A stretch of DNA of 64,000 nt from assembly GCF_904849725.1 (NCBI RefSeq), contig NC_058524.1, forward strand, positions 355,009,823 through 355,073,822, in the 5' to 3' direction. This DNA comes from Hordeum vulgare subsp. vulgare. Taxonomy: Eukaryota > Streptophyta > Magnoliopsida > Poales > Poaceae. Made by a program: the position numbers and the translations under genes. Below are positions 10,527-20,446 of the stretch, in pieces; position 1 is the first letter of the stretch, and the number at the start of each line of letters is the position of its first letter. The notes under the pieces were generated by a model. The model worked only from the letters and a program-made list of their open reading frames with translations. It was not told the origin of the DNA and did no database searches.

Positions 10527-10539
10527 AAGCTTGGGGAGT
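10527..10539 (+). other. Polypurine tract
   Basis: AAGCTTGGGGAGT directly abuts the 3' LTR, the expected position of the plus-strand primer. Confidence 0.7.
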
Positions 10540-12273
10540 TGATACGTCTCCAACGTATCTACTTTTCCAAACTCTTTTGCCCTTGTTTCGGACTATATTT
10601 GCATGATTTGAATGGAACTAACCTGGACTGACGCTGTTTTTCTGCAGAATTGCCTTGGTGTTATTTTTGTGCAGAAATCAAAGTTCTCCAAACGTCCTGA
10701 AAATTTACGGGGAGCAGTTTTGGAAAATATCAAAAATATGTGCGCCAAGTTCCACCTCAGGGGATGGGCCAGTGGGCCACAAGCCCCTGCTCCGCCACCA
10801 CCCCCCTGGTGGTGGTGGGCAGGCTTGTGGGGCCCACAGGCACCTGCCGCCCCCAACTCCAGCTCTATAAGTTGTCTTTCGTCCCAGAAAAAATTAGAAG
10901 AGAAGTTTTCATCGCGTTTTCAATACGGAGGCGCCGCCACCACATGTTCTTCATCTGGAGGGCAGATCTGGAGTCCGTCTTGGGCTCCGGAGAGAGGAAA
11001 TCGTCGCCATCGTCATCATCAACCTTCTTCCCACTCCAATTCGATGAAGCTCTTCGTCGTTCGTGAGTAATCTATTCGTAGGCTCGCTGGGCGGTGATGA
11101 GTAGGATGAGATCGATCATGTAATCGAGTTAGTTTTGATGGGGATTGATCCCTAGTATCCACTATGTTCTGAGATTTGATGTTGCTACTACTTTGCCATG
11201 CTTAATGCTTGTCACTAGGGCCCGAGTGCCAAGATTTCAGATCTGAAATTATTATTTTGCCACCAATATATGTGTGATTTAGATCCGATCTTGCAAGTTG
11301 TAGTTACCTACTATGTGTTATGATCCGGCAACTCCGGTGTGACAATAACCGGAACCACTCCCGGTTATGACCATATTTTGAGGAGTTCATGTGTTCACCA
11401 AGTGCTAATGCGTTGGTCCGGTTCTTTATTAAAAGGAGAACCTTAATATCCCGTAGTTTCCTTTTGGACCCCGCTGCCACGGGAGGGATGGACAATAGAT
11501 GTCATGCAAGTTCTTTTTCCTAAGCACGTATGACGACACACGGAATGCATACCTACATCACATTGACGAATGGGAGCTAGCCACTTATCTCTCCATGTTA
11601 TAGCTGTTGCATGATGAATATCATCCAAACAAATCACCGACCCATTGCCTACGAGATTGTCCTATTGTTGCTACTTCTGTTACTTGTCTTGCTCTGCTGC
11701 TACTGTTGCTACTACTGTCGCTTTCTACTGTTCCTACTTGCTACTGCTGTCACTACTGTTCTTCCTTGCCACTGTTATTGCTCGTTACACTGCTACGACC
11801 TGCTACACTGTTGATTCACCGACCGTTGACGGGAACTGACAACTTCCGTCGACGCGCCAACGAAGGCGCCATTGATACAATTGTTAGGAATATTCTGCTG
11901 TCAACAGATCGTTTCTGACACCGTTGTTATCATATTACTTTGCTGTTACTATTGTGCTTGCAGATACTAATCTTTCAGGTGTGGTTGAATCTGACAAATT
12001 CAGCTGCTAATACTTGAGAGTATACTCTCACCTCCTGACCGGCGATCTACAAATTGGGTCAAATACTCTACCCTCGAAAACTGCTGCGAACCCACGTGTT
12101 GGTGGGCCATCAACAACATTCTTCCAGTTTCATTGCCGAGGAGTTCTAGTAGCATTCTTCTAGTGCCGTTGCAGGAGAAGGTTCGTTGTCATAAGCATTC
12201 GTCTAGCTATCGCTGGAGATTGCAGGATCAACCCTTTTCTAGAGCCATTGCCAGGGAAGCACAGCTGACGCCA
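10540..12273 (+). repeat. 3' LTR of Athila-lineage element (last bases missing)
   Basis: It pairs with 3382-5175. The alignment ends at GCTGACG, where the 5' LTR continues TCAGCA; the next bases already belong to the LARD-like LTR fragment. It carries the same TATA box, a shorter TGC/TGT tract, and the same three PBS-like motifs near its end (about 12119-12143, 12158-12181, 12237-12259). Confidence 0.88.
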
Positions 12274-12733
12274 CTCACCCATTAAGCTTTGCTAGTCTTG
12301 ATACCTTTGGAAATGAGATTGCTGAGTCCCCTGTGGCTCACAGATTACTACAACACCAGCTGCAGGTACAGGTAAAGGTGATTTGACGCAAGCGCATTGA
12401 TTGTACATTTGGAATTGCTTCTTCCTCTTCTTCTTCGATCTAGAATTGGTTCCATGCCGGCAGCCTGGGATAGCAAGGATGGACGTCGTTCTTCTTTTCT
12501 CGTTTGTTTTCGTCCGTAGTCGGACCCTGCTCTTCTTCATGATGATTATGTTTTGTACTGTTGTGACTCTGATGTAGCTTGTGGAGAGTGTAAGCCAATA
12601 CTATTATATATCTCTTCTTTTTAGTACATTTACTTGTAACGATATCCATTCTTGCGACACGACGAGATGCGCTTCTATCCCTAACGAGGCCCTCGTGCCG
12701 AATTGAGGATAGGGTCCCATCTTGAGCGTGACA
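12274..12733 (+). repeat. Truncated 5' LTR of LARD-like element
   Basis: Aligned with 19982-20446 over its whole length, ending GCGTGACA. About 3.8 kb of this LTR is missing on the left. Confidence 0.88.
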
Positions 12734-13621
12734 AGTTGGTATCAGAGCAGTGCGGACCTAGGAGCCTCCTTGATTGATCGAACTTGGCCGAGTCGAGTCT
12801 AGTGAAAAACTGCTTTGAGTCTAGTTATATATTGGAGAGTAGGATTCCTTTTCTCCTTTTCTATGCTCTGGTGAGGAATCTTGACGTAATATTTTAATTC
12901 TACTCCTCTTCTCACTCAAATTTTTTTTAGGATCACGCGGATATTTTTGGGATCTATATGATGCCGATGTGACGGAGTTCTGTCTTGGTACCTCCTGTCT
13001 GACTTGATTTTCTTCCGGGGAGTTGAGCTCTAGGGTATTCTTGAGCACATCGTTATCATTCAGATTTCTTAGTATCTCACAACGAAGGATGTTCGTAATT
13101 TCTTCAATACTAGTAGTGGAGAGATAACCCCGATGTCCCCAGTACTGGTGCAGATTGTTCGGGAGTACTGCCATACTTTGTATCGTTGTGATCACGAGGG
13201 TCTGTAGTAGATGAAGGTCCGACATTCTGGTTGTGTGTTGGCGGATGTGATACAGGTGACGGGTTAGTATAGGAGTTGTGTGAGATTAGTCCTTCTATCC
13301 GTGTACCAGATAGCATGACCAGACATTTCGGGAATTCTTAGGTGGGAATTCAAGTACTTACTTATAGGACAATCTTCCAACGAATGCATGATGTTAGGTT
13401 GGGGTTCGACATCTAGTGGATTCGTTTGTTGACGGTTGACTTACAGCGGTACATGTTGTGTCTTAAACAGTCCTTGTAGCTTGCGACGACTCGGGGACGC
13501 TTCGTATGTCGGGTGCACTGCCTTGCACTTGATGGCTATTTTAAAATCGAGCCGTGCGATCCTCTCCACGAAAATATCGGACGAAATCTCTCTCATGAGT
13601 TTGTTCTGGCTTGTTTCATAA
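12734..13621 (+). other. Conserved leader shared with the minus-strand autonomous-type element
   Basis: Starting at the primer-binding site, this region aligns by eye almost continuously with the reverse complement of 60782-59912, the leader upstream of gag in the element at the right end of the window. Landmarks in both: CGGCCGAGT-type stretches near the start, ATCACGCRG, GTGACGGAGTTCTGTC, CCCCGATGTCCCCAGTACT and AGGACAATCTTCC. Open frames are short and disrupted in both copies, so the conservation points to RNA function (packaging or dimerisation) rather than protein; that is inference. Confidence 0.75.
12737..12748 (+). other. Primer-binding site, tRNA-iMet type
   Basis: TGGTATCAGAGC, three bases after the LTR end, is complementary to the 3' end of initiator methionine tRNA, the common plant retrotransposon primer. 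Confidence 0.85.
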
Positions 13622-16145
13622 GCCTCTCCCTTTGTTTTGTTGGATTATGGTAATTCAAGTTGCTTCGATGTCAAGTGGTGATTTCAGATCTTTCCTAAGA
13701 GGTGTTCTCATATTTTTATGTGCGAATGCAATTTCTTTTGTTCATTCAAATTGTCATATCAATTCTTGTCAACCGGAGTCACCGTATCAATTCCATTCAA
13801 CCGGTGTGCTTCTCTTCAACTGAATTCAATCCTCTCCAGTTTTTGCAGATTATTCTCTCTTTTCTTCCGGAGTTCATCTCATCTGTCCCAAGTTGTCTTT
13901 GTTTTTCCCGCCCTCCCACCCTTTTCTTCAGTGATTCAATTTTCATCCAAGAGTTTTCTTTTCATTGTGCTTCCGCTGTTTGTTCTTTTCTCTCTTACCC
14001 GGCGATTCATTGTGTAGATTTTCAGGAGTTCTAGTTCATCATTCCTTCACCCTGGTTATCTTTTTCCGGTGAATTTAATTCAGCTATCCGTGTTCATCAT
14101 ATCTTTTTCGTCATTGTAATTCTTTCCTATTTTGGAAATTCTTATCAGTCTTTTTGTTATTCATTCCTCTCTTTTCTATCCGGAGCGTTGAAGCTATCTT
14201 AGAAGTTCTTGTTTCCAATCTTTTCATTATTTCGAGGTTCTCAACCTCATCTAGTTTTCCTTATACCGGTGCAATATCTCTCTTTCTAAGCAATCTTTTC
14301 AACGGTGATTTCTTTGAGTGGGCCCATAACCCACAGGTTCTTTCCCAGGATCTTCCCTGGCTCTTTTAATCTTTCCCGGAGATCTCTAAATCTTTTCGAC
14401 TATGACGTAAGTATGATTCTCATCAGTCATATTACTTCTTCAAGATCTATTTGAATTAATTCTCATATTTGGCTCAACCTTGCATTCTTCTTTATTCCGG
14501 AGTGTCTCATTAATTCTTGGTGGTGTTCTCCTCCTCATTCTCAGCTTGCTATCCGAAGGAGTGTTTCTCTCAATCTTGGTTCATTCTCTTGGAGATTCAT
14601 CATTTCAGCCTTGTGTTATCATGTGGAATTGTTTCCAATCATGAGTGATTAATTTCTTGCTATCCGGTGCATTTTTGAATTGTTCTCATTCTCGATCCTC
14701 CGAAGGCCATCATTTCAGAAGACTTCTTCGTTCTCAGCTTTCAGCTTTCGTTCTCTAATTCTTCTCCAGTGTTGCCTCTTCGTCCGTCTCTCGTTTATCC
14801 GGTGCCTTGTTCTAGTTTTATTTCAGGTGGATCTTGATCTCTTCATTCTCATGTATCTCCATTAATTCGTGGTGTTCCCATTCAATTGTTAATTCTTACT
14901 GGTGTTTCTTGGAACATTTCTTCTAGTTTGTGCTTTATCTATCTCTCTTTAATCTTACAACAAGATTAAGTCGTATGCTAAATCCGTTGATTGTCGTCAA
15001 TTTAATTTGGTGAAGGATTAGCATAACATAATTCTTATTATTGTTTATATTAATCTGAATTCTTCTTCCGGAATGGCTCATGGTTTCAATTCTTTTCTGG
15101 TGTGCTTATGTTTCTTTTCCGGAGTTCCAAGTTCTTTTAAGTATCTGTTCGTGAAGCTTCATCGAAGTCTTTGCAAGGTTATAATCTTATTCTTTTCTAC
15201 CTTCATGTCGTTGCATCATTCATTTGTATACAGAGGTCCTTCATGGCGGTTCATCAAGGTTTCAATCCATTCTCAAGTGTTCTTCAAGATTCTTGTTGGA
15301 GAACCTCAAGTATCATTCTCTTGCATTTATATGTGCAATTGTTCTTCCTTTAACCTTTGAGGTGGTATTATTGCATTCTTGTTAGTGTAGGAGCCTCGAA
15401 GATTTTCCTTTCTATAATGAGATAATTAAATCCACCAATTCTATGATCATGAGATATTTTCAACCCATGATTTCTTCATTGAGCTATCTTGCTTTGGATT
15501 TCACCTAAAGCTTTTCCTATGGTTTATGCTATCATGGTGCTTGTCATTAATCCCAGTTTTCAAGGTATCCTCTTGGTGTAAGAAGTGTTCATATCTTGTT
15601 GCTCCCAATATATCCTTGTTTCTGTTAGTGGCTGGTTGTCACTTCATTAGTTTGAAAAGGTCTCCATAAGACCACTACTATCTTGTTCATTTCGTTGTTG
15701 TTTTCCAACAACTCCGTTCAATTCTTCTTGCAAGGATGCTTGCCAAGTTCATTTGAGATGATAGTTGTCATTCTTTTCTTCATTCTCTTCTTCCGCTTGA
15801 GCTAGTTCCTATTCTATTGTTCCGGAGGCATTGTGATGTTGCTCTTGGGTCTATTATGTTGTTCTATCAAGATCATGGTGTTCCCTTGTTCTATTTACTT
15901 GTTTGTTATGTATATTGTCGAATTCTCTCTTCTTAACGAATTTTTTGTCCCATTTTCTTACCGAAGTGCTGCCGAAATTTTCCGTGAATTCTTGCTTCTT
16001 TCTCATATCATTCCTCATCTATTTGCAACCTTCAAGGATCGTTGGTTTCACTCGTTTGCCAAAGAAGCGACTAAGTTTTACCTCTTGTTCTTTCTCATCC
16101 TCTTCCCCCTTTCATTCTTGGATCTCGGGGCGACATCCTCTTGTA
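13622..16145 (+). other. Pyrimidine-rich, non-coding interior of LARD-like element
   Basis: About 2.5 kb in which the plus strand is strongly T/C-rich (runs such as TTCTTTTCC). No protein domain is recognised; frames are short. A recurrent motif of a pyrimidine run followed by CCGG and usually AG or TG occurs at 13773, 13801, 13867, 13999, 14066, 14180, 14266, 14376, 14497, 14664, 14799, 15068, 15119 and 15822. This suggests descent from a degenerate repeat. Confidence 0.65.
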
Positions 16146-16157
16146 GTGTAGGAGAGT
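16146..16157 (+). other. Polypurine tract of LARD-like element
   Basis: GTGTAGGAGAGT directly precedes the LTR start TGTGACAGCCC. It is a modest tract interrupted by T residues. Confidence 0.55.
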
Positions 16158-19100
16158 TGTGACAGCCCGATGCCGACGTTCCAGAAGATTCCCCTTTATT
16201 TCCGTTTCCGTTGTGTGGTTATTTTATTTTGTGGCCTCATCATGTAGTTTGCTTCGTCGCATCATGCATGGCATCATGTCATCTGTGTGCTTGTCTTGTG
16301 TGGCTAGTTGCACCTCGTTGTTTGCGTGTGAGCGCATGTGTGTATGTGCCTTAGGGCCTTGCAACGAGCGTGGGTGCAACAGAGCCGCCTCAAAACTCTG
16401 TGCACCGCGGACCTAAAACCTTCTCTCCCCTCTCTTTTATTTTTGCGGTTTTACTAAGTTTTCGTTTTAACCCCTTTTAAAAAAGCGCCTTCTTAAAAAA
16501 AACCTTTTATTAAATGTGGGGGCAACCCTTGGGTTTTATTTTTATTTCTCCTCTTGTTTTATTTTACAAAATAAAGTCTCATTTCCTTTTCTCCTTCAAA
16601 AGGGGTTTATTTTTTATTTTCTTGTTAAAAGGGTTTTATTTAATTCTGAAAAAAAAGGTTTCATTTTTATTTCGTTTAAAAAAAATGACCAAGCTAATTT
16701 TCTAGTTGGGGTGTATTTTTTTCAAACGAGTCAAAATCATTTCTTATTTTTTGTTAAAAGTTTTTCTTTTGTTTAAGAATTCTGTTTTTAAAGTAAAAAA
16801 AACACACAAAAGGGGGAGAGGGGACCCAAGGCCGAGCAGGCCCAGCCCCCCCAACCCTAGCGCCCAGGATCCCTCTTGCTGCTCCCCTCGCGCCGTCGTT
16901 CCCCCGTGCGCGCAGCCACCCTTCGTCCTCCCCGTGCACCTATGTCCCGATCCCCTTTCCTCCTCCTCGCCAACCCCTGCCTCCAGGTTGCCGCCTCCAA
17001 GCCCCTGCGCTGCAGCTCTCCTGCCCGACCGCGCAGCCGCCCGCCATGGCCCCCCGTCGTCCTGCCGTGCCCGCCGCTTGCGTTCCCCGTGCGCCACCCT
17101 CACTCCCGCCGGTTGCCGCCGTGCCTCGTCGCAAGCCGCCCTTGACCTCGCCCCTCCCGCGTCAGCCCATGCCGCGGCTTCCCTCGTCCGCCGCCTGCGT
17201 CCTTCGCCCCGCGCGCTGCCTCGCCTCCCTGCCCCATTCCGGTGGCCGGCCCGAGGTGCTCCGTCTTGCCGCCTCGCTGCTCGCCGTGCCCCATGCTGAG
17301 CACGTCTCCGCCGCTGCCAAGCCTCCAGTTCCCCGCCCGGCCTCCTCCTGCTTGCCACGTGCTGCCGTGCCATGTTGCGTCGCTGTGCTGTGCTTGTTGT
17401 TGTTGCTGGCGGTATGCTGCCTGCTGCTTGCTGGCCTGCTTGCCTGTGCTTTCTTGTGCCGCTGCTCTAGCCGATTGTTGTTGCTCCTGCCGAGCTAGCT
17501 ATTGCTGAGTTTGCTGCTTGTGCTGCCGCTGCTGGTTGCTGCGCTGCCTTGCCGGTGTATTGCTGCTCTTGTTTTTGCCTTCCTGCAGGTTGCTGTTGCT
17601 GTTGCTTTGACGCTTGTTGTGTTCTTGCTGCTGCCTGTAGCCGATGCATGCCGTAGCTGCTTGCTGTAGCTAGCTGCTGTTGCTAAGTTGTAGATGCTAG
17701 TTGTAGCTGCCAGTTAGATTTTGTTGCTTGCTTGCTGTCGTCGCCGACGATCGTTGTTGTTGTGTCGCCGCCATCGCCGCATGCACCATCACCGACGCCG
17801 TGGAATCGATAAGCTTGCTGAGTCCACGACGTCCTCGACGACCCCGACCATCTTCAGAAACGAGTTCGACAGCCGACGCCGAAGACCTGTGAACCAACGC
17901 CGAGAGAACGACTACCGTCGAAGATACCCGAGAACCACGACGACAACTACTTCCACGACGACCGTTGTACTCCTTCACCTTCACCGAACCGCTCCTATAT
18001 GCATGCTTCGAAGGTATACCGATGAGACGTGTCGTGTACCGAACGCATATGATGTATGAGATGAATGTATGTATGCACCGTATGTTGCCCGTTGCACATT
18101 GTCCCACTTATGTTGTGCCCCGACACATGGGAACCCGGTAACCGGGGTCACCCCATCTTTATTTACCGTTCCCGCACGCGCTCCCTATTCGTTGGCACGA
18201 TATCTCGATGAGTATCGTGGTAGGAACGTTGCCGTGGCATCGTTTCCGTTTTTCCACCATGGTTCCCTCTCGCTCGCCGTGGGGACACTTGTTTCTTTCT
18301 CTCCTTGCCCGTGTTGTTGTGACTTGCATGCATGACGCATTCGTGGCATATATCTCGTGTTGCATGTCTCTTGCATGTAGCTCTGTTCTATGCTCCGCGT
18401 GTTAACCGACTAGGATGCCATGTAGGATCACCGCTTCACCCCTTGCCATGTTAACAACAATTTAATATTGTCGTGTAAATAATCAGGAGTGAACTAAATA
18501 ATTAATCGTGGAGTTTCGTCGCTATGCAACCTGTTGCATATCGAGCTTCATTTAATGTGTAGTGTTTGTGTGAGATGGATTGCCATGTCATCCCTTGCAT
18601 GTTGACCTAATCATGCATCATAGTAGGTTGTGCATCATGTTGTGCATCGTGTGGTGAATATCTGTGTTGATGTTTGTTTCCAGTTTTCTCTGTCTCGATA
18701 GAGTTCCGCAAGCGTGTCGGAATATGAGGGCCCGTTCGACTACGTTAGTTCGCCGACTTCGCGGAGTCATTCTTCTTCCAAGCGGGATCTTAGGCAAGAT
18801 GACCATTTCCCCAGATACCATTACTATCATTGCCATGCTAGTTTTACCGCTGCTATCGTTTACGTCTCGTTGCCTACCACATGTTAAATATCAGCCTCTC
18901 AACCATGCCATGATAACCTTCAACCTGTTCGACCTAGCAAACCACTAATTGGCTATGTTACTGCTTGCTTAACCATGTTGTTAGCGTTGCTAGTTGCAGG
19001 TGTAGTTGCTTCCGTGTGATAACATGGGTTCCTTGTTATATCACCACACTTAAATGCTATTTAATTTAATGCACCTATATACTTGGTAAAAGGTGGAAGG

Positions 19101-20446
19101 CTCGGCCTTTCTAGCCTGGTGTTTTGTTCCACCTTTGCCCCTTAGTTTCGGCTACCGGTGTTATGTTCCATAAATGAGCGCTCCTAACACGATCGGGGTT
19201 GTTATGGGACCCCCTTGATAATTCGTTTTAGATTAAAACTCGTCTGGCAGGGCCCAACTTTGGTACTACATTTGCCTAATAACTAATGAATTGCATAGGA
19301 AGTAATTAACCCGAGCATAATTTAATCAACCCCCGGGCCAGTGCTCCTCATGAGTGTTGGTCCACCCACCTAGGAGTCGGGGGTGCCACCACGGGGCAAC
19401 TCGAGGTTTGGTTCCCATCCACTTTGCATAGACGGTGTGTCCTGAGAACGAGATACGCGGCTCCTATCGGGTTCGTCGACACACTGGGTGGCCTTGCTGG
19501 ATTAGTTTTACCTTTGACGAGATATCTTGTGCGTCGGGATTCCGGTGATGCTTTGGGTAATCTCAGAGTTGAGGTTTTCCACTAAGGAATCCGACGAGAT
19601 CGCGAGTGTCGTGATTGAGGATTTCTATGCGGCTTGTGGTAATTTCCCTGCAGGGTTAAATATTTTCGGAAAGCCGTGCCCGCGGTTATGTAGCAACATG
19701 GAGACTTTGTTTAGCACTGGTTCTAGATAACTTGAAGTTAACTCAATTAAAACATGCCAACTGTTTGCGTAACCGTGACTGTCTCTTTCGTGAGTTCCTT
19801 CTCCGATCGAGGACGCGGTGGGGTTATGTCTGACGTAAGTAGGTGTTCAGGATCATTCATTTGATCACCAGTAGTCACATCCGCTATGCGTAAATCTTCC
19901 CCCCTCTTATTTGTTGCACTCGTAAGTTTAGCCACCAAATATATGCTTTGCCGATGCTGCAACCTCACCACTTAACCATACCTCACCCATTAAGCTTTGC
20001 TAGTCTTGATACCTTTGGAAATGAGATTACTGAGTCCCTAGTGGCTCACAGATTACTACAACACCAGCTGCAGGTACAGGTAAAGGTGATTTGACGCGAG
20101 CGCGTTGATTGTACATTTGGAGTTGCTTCTTCCTCTTCTTCTTCATCGATCTAGGATGGGTTCCAGGCCGGCAGCCTGGGATAGGAAGGATGGACGTCGT
20201 TCTTCTTTTCTCGTTTGTTTTTGTCCGTAGTCGGACCCTGCTCTTCTTCATGATGATTATGTATTGTACTGCTATGACTCTGATGTACCTTGTGGCGAGC
20301 GTAATCCAATACTATTATATATATCTCTTCTTTTCAGTACATGCACTTGTAACGATATCCATTCTTGCATCATGACGAGATGCGCATCTATCGCTGACGA
20401 GGCCCTCGTGCCAAATTGAGGATAGGGTCGCATCTTGGGCGTGACA
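16158..20446 (+). repeat. Complete 3' LTR of LARD-like element (4289 bp)
   Basis: It starts TGTGACAGCCC and ends GCGTGACA, so it is bounded by TG and CA. Internal parts in order: T-rich block (16440-16800), very C-rich block (16830-17350), TGC/TGT low-complexity tract (17380-17710), CGACGACG-type stretch (17780-17960), acidic exon-like module (about 18690-18810), and a 3' portion (18960-20446) alignable with the minus-strand LTR at 62210-60783. The overlapping open frames of up to about 200 codons in the C-rich block lie on both strands, are compositional, and are not called as genes. Confidence 0.85.
17380..17710 (+). repeat. TGC/TGT low-complexity tract in the LARD LTR
   Basis: Imperfect repeats of TGCTGT, TGTTGC and GCTGCT units. 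Open frames through it encode Cys/Leu-rich peptides with no domain. Confidence 0.65.

Larger units (their letters stand above)
3382..12273 (+). mobile_element. Athila-lineage (Sabrina-type) Gypsy retrotransposon, gag-protease only
   Basis: Two direct LTRs (3382-5175 and 10540-12273) begin with TGATACGTCTCC and flank a 5.4 kb interior. The interior holds a tRNA-Asp-type primer-binding site, gag, an Athila-type protease, a remnant of a further ORF, and a purine tract abutting the 3' LTR. No reverse transcriptase, RNase H or integrase motif is present between protease and 3' LTR, so the element is non-autonomous. The 3' LTR lacks the last few bases of the 5' LTR and joins directly to a fragment of another element. 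No target-site duplication is visible: the left flank is ATCAT and the right flank is CTCAC. Sabrina is the Triticeae family I associate with this layout; that name needs a database match. Confidence 0.85.
12274..20446 (+). mobile_element. LARD-like non-coding Gypsy derivative with 4.3 kb LTR
   Basis: 12274-12733 and 19982-20446 are direct repeats: the first is only the terminal 460 bp of the 5' LTR, the second the end of the complete 3' LTR at 16158-20446. Between them lie a primer-binding site (TGGTATCAGAGC) and a 3.4 kb interior without gag or pol. An LTR of about 4.3 kb and an interior of about 3.5 kb match the dimensions described for barley LARD elements (the Sukkula type), and Erika-like Gypsy elements have been named as their coding relatives. 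Such elements depend on another element's proteins. The left end was lost at the junction with the preceding element. The right end abuts family A LTR copy 2 with GACCA as the next five bases; no duplication can be checked. Confidence 0.8.

Noticed and set aside
3377..12278. Target-site duplication for the Athila-type element
   Set aside because: The left flank ATCAT does not match the right flank CTCAC, and the 3' LTR end is missing, so the right flank is not the original one.
12737..12748. A tRNA-like match at the TGGTATCAGAGC sites
   Set aside because: Only the 12-13 nt complementary to a tRNA 3' end are present, directly after LTR ends; these are primer-binding sites, not tRNA genes.
16706..17498. 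Overlapping open frames of 150-210 codons on both strands
   Set aside because: They occupy the C-rich and TGC-rich part of the LARD LTR, overlap in several frames, encode Pro/Arg/Ala- or Cys/Leu-rich low-complexity peptides, and no homologous frame is kept in the partner LTR.
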